A stretch of DNA of 64,000 bases. Source: Nocardia miyunensis NBRC 108239 (GTDB lineage: Bacteria > Actinomycetota > Actinomycetes > Mycobacteriales > Mycobacteriaceae). The stretch's first letter is position 1. Every line of letters begins with the position of its first letter. This document shows positions 52,851 to 61,827 of this stretch, piece after piece. The stretch spans positions 1 through 64,000 of the forward strand of contig NZ_BDBQ01000085.1 in NCBI RefSeq assembly GCF_001613065.1, read 5' to 3'. A program made the position numbers and the translations under genes. Under the pieces are notes generated by a model that saw nothing but the letters and a program-made list of their open reading frames with translations, searched no databases and was not told the DNA's origin.

Positions 52851-53399
52851 GTGAAGGTGATCAGCATAGTTGGAGTTTCAGCCGTCGCGGTCGGCATTTA
52901 CCTCTGCTCCACTGGCAATGCATCGGCAACCCATGTGCAATGTGATTCCGACGGTGCGCAGCGGGACATCACGGTGATCGCCGGTGGTACCGGGTGCCGG
53001 GCCGCGGTCGACGATTCCGGGCACGCGCGCGCCGCCGGATACGACGGCGTCGGTTTCGCCCGAGCCGGCGGCGGGGCGATCGCGCTGGGGCTGGGAGTGT
53101 CCGGCGGGATCGGCGCGAGCGTGGGGACGGCAGGCATGCCGATCGCGGTCGGCGTGGGTCCGCAGTCCTATGCGTTCACCTCACTTCGCGGCGCGGGTGG
53201 CCCCGGCGTGAGCTTCGCCGTGAACGGCTCACTGGCACAGGTGATCTCGGATACCCATACGGTCACCTGCCTCGGCCCGGGCGCCCTGGCCTGGGACTCG
53301 CGCAGCGGCAAGGGCTGCCTGGCCACACCCGTGGGTCTGTGGCGCACCGCCGCGCCTACCGACCGCACGCCGAAGCCGGACCCCGGCCGACTCGGATGA
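52851..53399 (+). CDS. secreted protein of unknown function (DUF6764-like)
   Basis: 182 residues from a GTG at 52851 with AGGAGGGAG upstream. Signal peptide (VISIVGVSAVAVGIYLCSTGNASA). Repetitive Gly/Ala-rich segment (GLGVSGGIGASVGTAGMPIAVGVGPQSYAFTSL) and the closing motif LGPGALAWDSRSGKGCLATPVGLWRT, which resemble DUF6764-like secreted proteins of Nocardia and mycobacteria. Function unknown; extracellular. Confidence 0.8.
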   Translation: MKVISIVGVSAVAVGIYLCSTGNASATHVQCDSDGAQRDITVIAGGTGCRAAVDDSGHARAAGYDGVGFARAGGGAIALGLGVSGGIGASVGTAGMPIAVGVGPQSYAFTSLRGAGGPGVSFAVNGSLAQVISDTHTVTCLGPGALAWDSRSGKGCLATPVGLWRTAAPTDRTPKPDPGRLG

Positions 53400-53612
53400 C
53401 AGCCACCGCGACGCGGGGGTCCACGTACGCCGGCGTCGAGTGCGTCACGCCCGCAGCCGTGGCCCGATTCGCTCCGGTCCCACCTGCTTCCGAGGCACAC
53501 GACCCGGCGTATCACACCGGGGAAACGACACTCGAACCGCGCCGCCGTGGTGAGGCCGCGGGCGAAATGCGAGAAGACCGAACCGGATGGCGTCCGATGT
53601 CGTATTCCTGAT

Positions 53613-55019
53613 ATGAGTGCCGTGAGTTCTATCGACGGTGGGCTGCGGGGGCCGCGGCCGATGATGTTGCATGCGCTGGCCGCGGGGGTCGATTTCGAGC
53701 GGTATTTCCGGTGGCGGCGGGAGCGGGACGGGGATCCGTTCGTGGTGCGGTTCCCCGGATTCGGGGGCGCGGTGTTCACCGGGACGTCCGCGGGGGCCGG
53801 GGAGATCTTTCGAGCGCCGGTGGAGTTGCTGACGCCGCCGCTGCCCAATCCGATCGAGCCGCTGGTCGGGGCGGCGTCGCTGATCCTGGCTCGTGACGAG
53901 CGGCATCGGCGGGGACGCGCGCTGTTGACACCGGCCTTCCATCGGTCGCGTATTGCCCACTACGCCAACGTTGTTCGTGATTCCACACACGACGAGCTGA
54001 ATGGATTCGGGGCGGGACCGGCGTGGCTGTCCGGTACCCGGGTGGATGCGCGGATCGCGGCGCGGGCGATCACGCTGCGGGTGATTCTGGAGGTGCTCTT
54101 CGGGACCGGAAGTGGTTCTCGCCGTGTGGAATACACCGCCGCGGTGGTGCGATTCCTGAATGCGTTCAGCGGGCCGCTGATGTTGCTTCCGGCCTTGCGG
54201 CACAGCGCGTTCGGATATGCGCCCTGGGATCGGTTCCTGGTCGCACGCGATCGGCTGGACGAGCTGATCGACGCCGAGATCGCCGCGCGCCGCACGGCGG
54301 GCGCGGACGCCCGGGACAACGACGTGCTGTCCATGCTGCTCGCGACGCGCTATGCGGACGGGTCCGCGATCGACGACGCCGACCTGCGCGATCAGCTGCG
54401 CACCCTGCTGGTCGCCGGGCACGAGACGACCGCGACGAGTCTGGTCTGGGCGCTGTATCGCCTGCACCGGCATCCCGAGACGCTGGCCCGGCTGCGCACC
54501 GAACTGGCCGATGCCGGCCCGGACACCGATCCCCTCGAACTGTCCCGGCTGCCGTATCTGGACGCGGTGTGCCAGGAGACGTTGCGTCTGCATCCGCCCG
54601 TGCCGATCGTGTTGCGGCGGTTGACCGGACCGTTCGCACTGCGCGGCGTCGCGATGGACGCCGGGGACACCATGGGCGTCGCGGTGCCGTTGCTGCATTC
54701 GGATCCGCGGGTGTGGCCGGATGCCGCGCGATTCCGCCCGGAACGTTTCCTGGACCGCCGCTACGGCCCCGCCGAATTCGCCCCGTACGGCGGCGGACAC
54801 CGCCGCTGCGTGGGATCCACGCTCGCGGACTTCGAATTGCGCATCGTGCTCGCGACACTGCTCATGCGGACCGAATTGGCACTTACGCGCCACTATTCGC
54901 GGGGACGGATCCCACTGTCCGTACCGCACAACATCGCAACCGGACCGCGCGCCGGGATTACCTTCAATGTGGTGTCCCACCAAGGACATTCAGGTGATTC
55001 GTATCACAATGCGATGTGA
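53613..55019 (+). CDS. cytochrome P450 monooxygenase
   Basis: 468 residues from the ATG at 53613 (MSAVSSIDGGLRG). I-helix LLVAGHETTATSL, ExxR in CQETLRLHPP, and heme loop FAPYGGGHRRCVGSTLA with the Cys ligand. It resembles the CYP110/CYP138-like actinobacterial P450s with a long N-terminus. It needs a ferredoxin and reductase from elsewhere. Substrate unknown. It is the only gene in this interval and precedes the L,D-transpeptidase by 280 bp. Confidence 0.93.
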   Translation: MSAVSSIDGGLRGPRPMMLHALAAGVDFERYFRWRRERDGDPFVVRFPGFGGAVFTGTSAGAGEIFRAPVELLTPPLPNPIEPLVGAASLILARDERHRRGRALLTPAFHRSRIAHYANVVRDSTHDELNGFGAGPAWLSGTRVDARIAARAITLRVILEVLFGTGSGSRRVEYTAAVVRFLNAFSGPLMLLPALRHSAFGYAPWDRFLVARDRLDELIDAEIAARRTAGADARDNDVLSMLLATRYADGSAIDDADLRDQLRTLLVAGHETTATSLVWALYRLHRHPETLARLRTELADAGPDTDPLELSRLPYLDAVCQETLRLHPPVPIVLRRLTGPFALRGVAMDAGDTMGVAVPLLHSDPRVWPDAARFRPERFLDRRYGPAEFAPYGGGHRRCVGSTLADFELRIVLATLLMRTELALTRHYSRGRIPLSVPHNIATGPRAGITFNVVSHQGHSGDSYHNAM

Positions 55020-55299
55020 GGTGGCATCGCTTCGCTTGTTGCTGGGTACTTCGTTGGGCCGGTCCCGCGACCCCCGCGAACGGCGATTACGCCGCGAACC
55101 AGACCTTTTCACCATATCGGTGACACATCACACTGCGCTCGGAACGGGTCCATAACCACGAATCAGCGATTGGCCGAAGCCGTTCGGAAATGTAGTAATG
55201 AATGCCGGGCCGGGGACGACACACATCTCGTTGTGCTTCGTGAGCGAGATCTTCCGCGCATCTTCGCGCGTGAGTAGAGGACTGAGAGGACGTACGGCT

Positions 55300-56229
55300 T
55301 TGCGCACCACCACCTGTCGGAAACCCGCGCGGGACAAGGCAACACGGGGCACGCGGATCGGCGTCCTAGCCCTGGCGATCAGCGCCGCCGGAGCGCTCGC
55401 CGTGGCGCCCGCCGCCGCCGCGCCGCTGTGGCCCGGCGGACCCGATGTGCCGGGCGCGCCCGCCCTGTTGCAGAACCCGCAGCCCGAACCGGGTGCGGCG
55501 CCCACGGAGAACCCGCCTGCGCTGCCCAAGGCCAACTTCGCATCGCCCAGCCTGAGTCCCGGTGACGGCGACGTGGTCGGCGTGGCCGAGCCGATCTTCG
55601 TCAACTTCAAGGCGCCGGTCACCGATCACGCCGCGGCGGAGAAGGCCATCCGGATCACCTCCTCGACGCCGGTGAAGGGCCACTTCTACTGGTACGGCAA
55701 CAAGCAGGTGCGCTGGCGGCCGGAGAACTTCTGGCCCGCCCACGACAGCATCACCGTCCAGGCCGGTGGCACCAGCGTCGCGTACAAGACCGGCGACGAG
55801 GTGATCACCACCGCCGACGACGCCACCCACCAGATCACCATCACCAAGAACGGCAAGGTCATCAAGACCATGGCGACCTCGATGGGCAAGAAGGGCCACG
55901 AGACGCCCAACGGCACCTACTACGTGGGCGAGAAGAACCGCAAGATGATCATGGACTCGGCCACTTTCGGCGTGCCGAGCACCTCGCCCGAGGGCTACAA
56001 GCTCGAGGTCGAATACGCCACCCGGCTGGCCGGCAACGGCATCTTCCTGCACGCCGCCCCCTGGTCGGTGGCCCAGCAGGGCAACTCCGACGCCAGCCAC
56101 GGCTGCCTGAACGTCAGCACCGCCGACGCCGCGTGGTTCTTCGACAACGCCCAGAAGGGTGATCCGGTCGTCGTGAAGAACTCCACCGGCGCCGCCAGCC
56201 ACAGCGACGGCATGGGCGACTGGAATTGA
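55300..56229 (+). CDS. L,D-transpeptidase (YkuD) with Ig-like domain
   Basis: 309 residues from a TTG at 55300, favoured by GAGAGGA 9 bases upstream; a GTG at 55270 and an ATG at 55198 are alternatives. Signal peptide region (IGVLALAISAAGALAVAPAAAA), an Ig-like domain with FVNFKAPVTDHAAAEKAI and a YkuD domain with catalytic Cys in SDASHGCLNVS and the His in IFLHAAPW. Mycobacterial Ldt proteins have this layout. It forms 3-3 crosslinks in peptidoglycan between meso-DAP residues. Confidence 0.93.
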   Translation: MRTTTCRKPARDKATRGTRIGVLALAISAAGALAVAPAAAAPLWPGGPDVPGAPALLQNPQPEPGAAPTENPPALPKANFASPSLSPGDGDVVGVAEPIFVNFKAPVTDHAAAEKAIRITSSTPVKGHFYWYGNKQVRWRPENFWPAHDSITVQAGGTSVAYKTGDEVITTADDATHQITITKNGKVIKTMATSMGKKGHETPNGTYYVGEKNRKMIMDSATFGVPSTSPEGYKLEVEYATRLAGNGIFLHAAPWSVAQQGNSDASHGCLNVSTADAAWFFDNAQKGDPVVVKNSTGAASHSDGMGDWN

Positions 56230-56251
56230 TGTAGCGACAACACACCGAATG

Positions 56252-56280
56252 TGTGGCCTCGGACGATGTCCGGGGCCACA
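56252..56280 (+). terminator. Rho-independent terminator after the L,D-transpeptidase gene
   Basis: TGTGGCCTCGGAC (56252-56264) pairs with GTCCGGGGCCACA (56268-56280), 13 bp with one G-U pair, loop GAT, followed by TTTCGTT. Confidence 0.88.
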
Positions 56281-56359
56281 TTTCGTTCCGCAGAGTTGCT
56301 CCTGATGTTCATCGTCGATTTGCTGCTCGAGGAGGGTGTGCGCCTTTACGATTCGGCGC

Positions 56360-57391
56360 ATGTCCGTTTTGCCCAAGGGGGAGGCCGCCGACGCTGAGCC
56401 TGTACGGCGAGGCACCGGCGGGATCGGCCGAGTGCTCGCAGGCAGACGTCGTGGCGGCGCGGTGCGGGCCAGGCCCGAGCGCGTATTGCCGCGGGCCCGG
56501 GGGCGGGGGTTGCGGGGGCGGCCGTGGGGTGACTACGGGCTGTTCCTGGTTCTGGTGGTGCCGAATCTGGTGCTGCTGGGGGTGTTCGTCTATCGGCCGC
56601 TGATCGATGACATCCGGTTGTCGTTCACCGACTGGAATCTGGCCGATCCGCTGGCGCACTACATCGGGTTCGAGAACTACCGGGAGTGGTGGGGCCGCGG
56701 CGATTCCTGGCAGATCGTGGGCAATACGGTGATCTTCACCGTCGCCGCGGTGGCCGGAAGTATGTTGCTGGGCTTGGCGCTGGCCCTATTGCTGGATCGG
56801 AAACTGTTCGGGCGCAACGTGGTTCGCTCGGTGATCTTCGCACCGTTCGTGATCTCCGGCGCGGCCATCGGGGTGGCGTTCCAATTCATCTTCGATCCCA
56901 GCTTCGGCCTGATCCAGGACGTGCTGCACCGGCTCGGCGTGACGAATGTGCCGGACTTCTATCAGAATTCGCACTGGGCGCTGTTCATGGTGACGGCGAC
57001 CTACATCTGGAAGAACCTGGGCTACAGCTTCGTCATCTATCTTGCGGCGCTACAGGGGACCAGGGCGGATCTGATGGAGGCCGCCCGGATCGACGGCGCG
57101 GGCCCGTGGACCCGATTCACCCGAATCCTGTTGCCGCAGTTGCGCCCGACGACGTTCTTCCTGTCGATCACGGTCATGCTCAACTCGCTGCAGGTGTTCG
57201 ACATCATCAACGTGATGACCCGCGGCGGGCCGCTGGGCACCGGCACCACGACCATGGTCTACCAGGTCTACCTGGAATCCTTCCGCAACTTCCGGGCCGG
57301 GTACGGCGCGACGGTCGCCACCATCATGTTCGTGGTGCTGCTGATCATCACGCTGGTGCAGGTCCGCGTCATGGATCGGGGAGAGGCGTGA
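56360..57391 (+). CDS. ugpA: ABC sugar or glycerol-phosphate importer permease (UgpA-like)
   Basis: 343 residues from the ATG at 56360 (MSVLPKGEAAD); GTG 56336 directly abuts GGAGG. A basic N-terminal extension of about 60 residues precedes the usual start of homologues (YGLFLVLVVPNLVLLGVF). Six spans and the permease loop DLMEAARIDGAGPWTRFTRILLPQLRP (EAA motif). UgpA/MalF-like subunit importing glycerophosphodiesters or sugars. The stop overlaps ugpE by 4 bp. Confidence 0.88.
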   Translation: MSVLPKGEAADAEPVRRGTGGIGRVLAGRRRGGAVRARPERVLPRARGRGLRGRPWGDYGLFLVLVVPNLVLLGVFVYRPLIDDIRLSFTDWNLADPLAHYIGFENYREWWGRGDSWQIVGNTVIFTVAAVAGSMLLGLALALLLDRKLFGRNVVRSVIFAPFVISGAAIGVAFQFIFDPSFGLIQDVLHRLGVTNVPDFYQNSHWALFMVTATYIWKNLGYSFVIYLAALQGTRADLMEAARIDGAGPWTRFTRILLPQLRPTTFFLSITVMLNSLQVFDIINVMTRGGPLGTGTTTMVYQVYLESFRNFRAGYGATVATIMFVVLLIITLVQVRVMDRGEA

Positions 57392-58236
57392 ACGCCACGT
57401 ACCAGCGCCGCAAACTGGCGGCCACGCTGCTGGGCTACGCCGCCATGGTGTGCGTGCTGATCATCGTCGGGGTGCCGCTGTTCTGGATCCTGATTACTTC
57501 GTTCAAGGCGCGCCCGGACATCTACACCGCGCCCGCGGTGTACTGGCCGCACAGCTGGCATCCGGAGAACTACCGCGAGGCGACGACCACGCTGCCGTTC
57601 TGGCAGTTCCTGCGCAATTCGCTGATCATCACCGCGATCATCTCGGCGGTGAAGTTCGCGCTCGGCATCATCAGCGCGTACGGGCTGGTGTTCCTGCGGT
57701 TCCCGGGCAAGAATCTGGTGTTCCTGGTGATCATCGCCGCGCTGATGGTGCCGAATCAGATCACGGTCATCTCCAACTACGCGATCATCGCCGAGATCGG
57801 CTGGCGGAATACCTTCCAGGGCATCATCATTCCGCTCTGCGGCGTCGCGTTCGGCACCTTCCTGATGCGCAACCACTTCCTGTCGCTGCCCACCGAGGTG
57901 ATCGAGGCCGCGCGAATGGACGGCGCGGGCTGGTGGTCGCTGCTGACCCGGGTGGTGCTGCCGATGTCGGGGCCGACCATGGTCGCCTTCGCGGTGGTTA
58001 CGCTGGTCAACGAGTGGAACGAATACCTGTGGCCGTTCCTGATGGCCGACGATTCGCGAGTGGCCACCCTGCCGGTCGGCCTGACGCTGCTGCAGAACAC
58101 CGAGAATCCCAGCGTCACCAACTGGGGTCCGGTGATGGCCGGGACCCTGCTGACCATGGTGCCGATCCTGCTGGTGTTCCTCGTCCTGCAACGGCACATG
58201 ATCAAGGGCCTGACCTCCGGTGCCATCAAAGGCTGA
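57388..58236 (+). CDS. ugpE: ABC sugar or glycerol-phosphate importer permease (UgpE-like)
   Basis: 282 residues from a GTG at 57388 that overlaps the ugpA stop (GTGA), with GAGAGG close upstream. Six spans (YAAMVCVLIIVGVPLFWILIT), GNSLIITAI-like region and EAA loop TEVIEAARMDGAGWWSLLTRVVLPMSGP. It pairs with UgpA to make the translocation channel. Next gene encodes the binding protein. Confidence 0.88.
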   Translation: MNATYQRRKLAATLLGYAAMVCVLIIVGVPLFWILITSFKARPDIYTAPAVYWPHSWHPENYREATTTLPFWQFLRNSLIITAIISAVKFALGIISAYGLVFLRFPGKNLVFLVIIAALMVPNQITVISNYAIIAEIGWRNTFQGIIIPLCGVAFGTFLMRNHFLSLPTEVIEAARMDGAGWWSLLTRVVLPMSGPTMVAFAVVTLVNEWNEYLWPFLMADDSRVATLPVGLTLLQNTENPSVTNWGPVMAGTLLTMVPILLVFLVLQRHMIKGLTSGAIKG

Positions 58237-58269
58237 GCGCGAGTGTGCCTCGGCGAGAAGGAGACTGCC

Positions 58270-59616
58270 GTGTCCGATGCTGTAACCCGTAGCGCCGCCG
58301 GAGCGCGCGCAGCGTTGTCCCGGCGCGGATTCCTGGGCCTGTCCGTCGCGGCGGCCGGGGCGGGCGCCGCGGCCTGCGCCGGGATGGGCGGCGGCGGAGT
58401 ACAGGGCGGCGATCCGAACAACATCACGTTCTGGTCGAACCATCCGGGCACGTCCAAGCGCCGGGAACTGGCCATGATCGATGCCTTCCAGGCGGCGCAT
58501 CCGGGGCTGCGGGTCACCCTGGTCGATGCGGGCAAGAACTACGAAGAGGTGTCGACGAAATTCAACGCGGCGCTGATCGGCGGCCAGCTGCCCGATATCG
58601 TCGTGCTGTCCGACGTGTGGTGGTTCAATTTCGCGATCAACAAGGCGATCACGCCGCTGGATCAGTATTTCGGCGATGCCGGTGTGCGGCTGGACGATTA
58701 CGTGGACACCTTCGTCAACGACTATCAGTTCCAGGGCAAGCACTACGCGCTGCCGTACGCCCGATCGACGCAGATCTTCTGCTACAACCAGGACGTCTGG
58801 GCCAAAGCCGGTCTGCCGCAACGGGGTCCGCAGTCGTGGGCGGAATTCGACGAGTGGGGCCCGAAGATCCAGAGCCTGCTGGGCCCGAACCGGTGGGCGC
58901 ACGGATGGTACAACGCGACCAACAACCTGTCCTGGACGTTCCAAGGTCCGATGTGGACCTTCGGCGGCGCGTACTCCGACGGCTGGACGCTGAAATTCAC
59001 CGACCCGGCCACGATCGCCGCGGGAAATGCCCTGCGCGAGATGGTCAATGTCAAGCGGTACGCCAGCATTCGCCCGCAGGCGGCCACCGATTTCGGCACC
59101 GGGGTCATCGCGTCGGCGATCACCTCCACCGGGGACCTGGCGGGTATCAACGCCAATGCCAAGGGCAAACTGTCGTTCGCGACGGACTTCCTGCCGCATC
59201 CCGGTGGCCCCGGCTGCACCACCGGCGGCGCCGGACTGGCGATTCCCGAGCGTATTTCCGATGAGCGAAAAGTGAACGCGCTCAGGTTCATCGAATTCAT
59301 CACCGATGCCACCAACACGGCCACGTTCGCACAGTCCACCGGATATATCCCGGTGCGCAAGTCGGCGCGGCAGGATCCGTCCGAGGTGGCGTTCCTGGCC
59401 GAGAACCCGAATTTCCGGACCGCGCTGAATCAGCTGCCGCTGACGAAATCCCAGGACTACGGCCGGGTTTTCCTACCTGGCGCGGATCAGATCATCGGCA
59501 CCGGACTCGAGCAGATCGGGCTGCGGAATCAAGATGTGTACTCGGTCATGTCGAGTGTGCAGAATCAGATGCACGGGATCTACACCCGGCAGGTCGCACC
59601 CAAACTGCCGAAATGA
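58270..59616 (+). CDS. ugpB: substrate-binding lipoprotein of the importer (UgpB-like)
   Basis: 448 residues from a GTG at 58270 with AAGGAG upstream. Twin-arginine signal (LSRRGFLGLSVAAAGAGAAAC) ending in a lipobox-like AAAC. Extracellular-solute-binding domain: ITFWSNHPGTSKRREL, FNAALIGGQLPDIVVLSD and YALPYARSTQIFCYN, as in UgpB and MalE-type proteins. It likely binds glycerophosphocholine or a sugar. No ATPase gene (ugpC) follows: its stop codon is followed immediately by the convergent peptidase stop (TGA-TCA). Confidence 0.88.
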   Translation: MSDAVTRSAAGARAALSRRGFLGLSVAAAGAGAAACAGMGGGGVQGGDPNNITFWSNHPGTSKRRELAMIDAFQAAHPGLRVTLVDAGKNYEEVSTKFNAALIGGQLPDIVVLSDVWWFNFAINKAITPLDQYFGDAGVRLDDYVDTFVNDYQFQGKHYALPYARSTQIFCYNQDVWAKAGLPQRGPQSWAEFDEWGPKIQSLLGPNRWAHGWYNATNNLSWTFQGPMWTFGGAYSDGWTLKFTDPATIAAGNALREMVNVKRYASIRPQAATDFGTGVIASAITSTGDLAGINANAKGKLSFATDFLPHPGGPGCTTGGAGLAIPERISDERKVNALRFIEFITDATNTATFAQSTGYIPVRKSARQDPSEVAFLAENPNFRTALNQLPLTKSQDYGRVFLPGADQIIGTGLEQIGLRNQDVYSVMSSVQNQMHGIYTRQVAPKLPK

Positions 59617-61635
59617 TCACCAGATGCGCACGCGCTCTTCGGGTTCCAGGTACAGCGCGTCGCCGGGACGCACATCGAACGACTCGTAGAAGTCGTCGAT
59701 GTTGCGGACCACCGCATTGCAGCGGAATTCGTTGGGTGCGTGCGGATCCGCGGTGAGCCGGCGGATGGCCTCCTCGGGACGCACCTTCGCACAACGCATC
59801 CGGGCCCAGCCCATGAAGAACCGCTGCGCGCCGGTGAATCCGTCGATGGTCGGGGATTGCTCCTCGGCCAGGGAGATCCGGTACGCCTTCATCGCGATCG
59901 ACAGGCCGCCGAGGTCGCCGATGTTCTCACCGATCGTGAACTCACCGTTGACGGTGTGTTCCCCGGGCAGATCCCGGGGTGAGAGCACCGCGTACTGATC
60001 GATCAGAGCCTTTGTCCGCCGGTGGAATTCGGCGCGATCCTCGGCGGTCCACCAGTCGACCATATTGCCGTCGCCGTCGTGGGTGCTGCCCTGATCGTCG
60101 AAGGCGTGCCCGATCTCGTGGCCGATCACCGCGCCGATCGCGCCGTAGTTCACCGCGTCGTCGGCGGCCGGATCGAAATAGGGCGGGCGCAGATAGCCCG
60201 CGGGGAAGGTGATCGCGTTCATGCCGCGGTGATAGAAGGCGTTGACGGTCTGCGGCGGCGTCTGCCATTCGGCGCGATCGACCGGACGCTCGAGCCGGCG
60301 CAGCTGGTAGTCGTGTGCCGCGGCGTATCCGCGCCGATAGTTGCCCACCAGATCGTTCGGATCGATGTGCACGTCGGAGTAGTCGCGCCAGGTGTCCGGA
60401 TAGCCGATCTTCGCAACGATCTTGTCGAGTTTCGCCGCGGCCGCGATCTTGGTGTCCGGACCCATCCAGGGCAGGTCGGCGATACTGCGGCGGTACGCCT
60501 CACGCAGGTGAGTCACCATCTCGACCATCTTCGCGCGGGCCTCGGGCGGGAAATGCTCGGCGATGAAGATCTTTCCGACCGCGTCGCCCAGCAGTTCCTG
60601 GACCAGTGCCACACCGCGCTTCCAGCGATCCCGGATCTGCCGGGCTCCGGTCAGCGTGCGGCCGTAGAACTCGAAATGTGCCTGCGCCAGATCGTCGGTG
60701 AGATACGGTGCGCGCCTGCGGATCACCTGCCACAGCGCCCATGCCTGCCAGTCGGCGAGGGCGGCATCGGCCCACAGCCGGGCGAAGGTGCTCAGGTAGT
60801 CCGGCTGCCGCACCACTACCTCGGCGTGCACCTCGGGTCCCGGCCGGCCGACACCCTCGGTGAGGGCGGAAGTCCAGCTCGCCCAGTCGAATTCCGGGGC
60901 CTGCGCGGTGAGCTCGTCGAATGTGCGCAGGTTGTAGGAGGATTCGGCGTCGCGGCGGCGCACCACGTCCCAATGTCCGGCGGCCAGGGCGCGTTCCAGC
61001 TCGAATACGCGCTGCCCGATGCCGCTCAGGTTCTCCGGCAGCGACTCCCGCAATGCCGGGTCGGCGGCGATCAGGGCGAACATCGCGTCGACATGCTCGG
61101 CATAGGCCGTGCGGATCTCGGCGAATCCTGCTTTGCGGTAATAGGATTCATCGGGCAGGCCCAGGCCCGACTGGGTCAGGTGGACCAGATTCCGGCGCGC
61201 GTCGTGGCTGTCGCTGCTCACGAAGATCTCGACCGCACCACCCACGCCGGTACGCTGCAATCGGCCCAGCAGGGCCGCGAACTCCGTCCGATCGGTGATC
61301 GCGGTGATGGCGGCCAGTTCCCCGGCGATCGGCCGGAGCCCGGCGTCGGCCACCGCGTCCAGATCCATGAAACTCGAGTACAGTTCGGCGATCCGGCGCA
61401 CCTCCTCGCCCGCCGACTCCGGTGCGGCGACCGCGGCCATGATGATCGCCTGCACATCCAGTTCGGCCTGGTCACGCAGATCGGAGACCGAGCCCGAATG
61501 CACACGGTCCGCGGGGATCTCACAGGTACGCAGCCAGGCGCCGTTCACGTAGCCGTACAGATCGTCCTGCGGCCGTACGGATTCGTCGATGTGGGAGAAA
61601 TCGATACCTGAAACACGATTCGGCACAACAGTCAC
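59617..61635 (-). CDS. M13-family zinc metallopeptidase (Zmp1/neprilysin-like), copy A
   Basis: 672 residues from a GTG at 61635 (VTVVPNRVSGIDFS). Zinc motif HEIGH at residues 506-510 (VIGHEIGHAFDDQGS), third ligand in GENIGDLGG, substrate-binding VNAFYHRGMNAITFPAG and C-terminal end GDALYLEPEERVRIW. M13 peptidases cleave peptides of limited size. M. tuberculosis Zmp1 is the best-known actinobacterial member (663 residues). No signal peptide is visible. Its stop is 1 bp from the ugpB stop. It is paralogous to the gene at 61828. Confidence 0.94.
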   Translation of the reverse strand: MTVVPNRVSGIDFSHIDESVRPQDDLYGYVNGAWLRTCEIPADRVHSGSVSDLRDQAELDVQAIIMAAVAAPESAGEEVRRIAELYSSFMDLDAVADAGLRPIAGELAAITAITDRTEFAALLGRLQRTGVGGAVEIFVSSDSHDARRNLVHLTQSGLGLPDESYYRKAGFAEIRTAYAEHVDAMFALIAADPALRESLPENLSGIGQRVFELERALAAGHWDVVRRRDAESSYNLRTFDELTAQAPEFDWASWTSALTEGVGRPGPEVHAEVVVRQPDYLSTFARLWADAALADWQAWALWQVIRRRAPYLTDDLAQAHFEFYGRTLTGARQIRDRWKRGVALVQELLGDAVGKIFIAEHFPPEARAKMVEMVTHLREAYRRSIADLPWMGPDTKIAAAAKLDKIVAKIGYPDTWRDYSDVHIDPNDLVGNYRRGYAAAHDYQLRRLERPVDRAEWQTPPQTVNAFYHRGMNAITFPAGYLRPPYFDPAADDAVNYGAIGAVIGHEIGHAFDDQGSTHDGDGNMVDWWTAEDRAEFHRRTKALIDQYAVLSPRDLPGEHTVNGEFTIGENIGDLGGLSIAMKAYRISLAEEQSPTIDGFTGAQRFFMGWARMRCAKVRPEEAIRRLTADPHAPNEFRCNAVVRNIDDFYESFDVRPGDALYLEPEERVRIW

Positions 61636-61827
61636 CTCAACCAGTATGCCGTGACCGCGCCGCCGACTCGGGCGAATCGGACCGCCCGCCCGAAACCGCA
61701 GACCACCACCTCGTTCGCAGCACACTCGCGCACGCCGCACTCGATCACGTTGGACGGGCGAGTCGGACAGGTCGAGCGGCTCTCCGGGAACATCCGCTCG
61801 GACATTCCCGGGCGGCGGCGCTGACGC

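Noticed and set aside
57268..59199. Minus-strand ORF of 643 residues
   Set aside because: Antisense to ugpA-ugpE-ugpB, which have clear family motifs.
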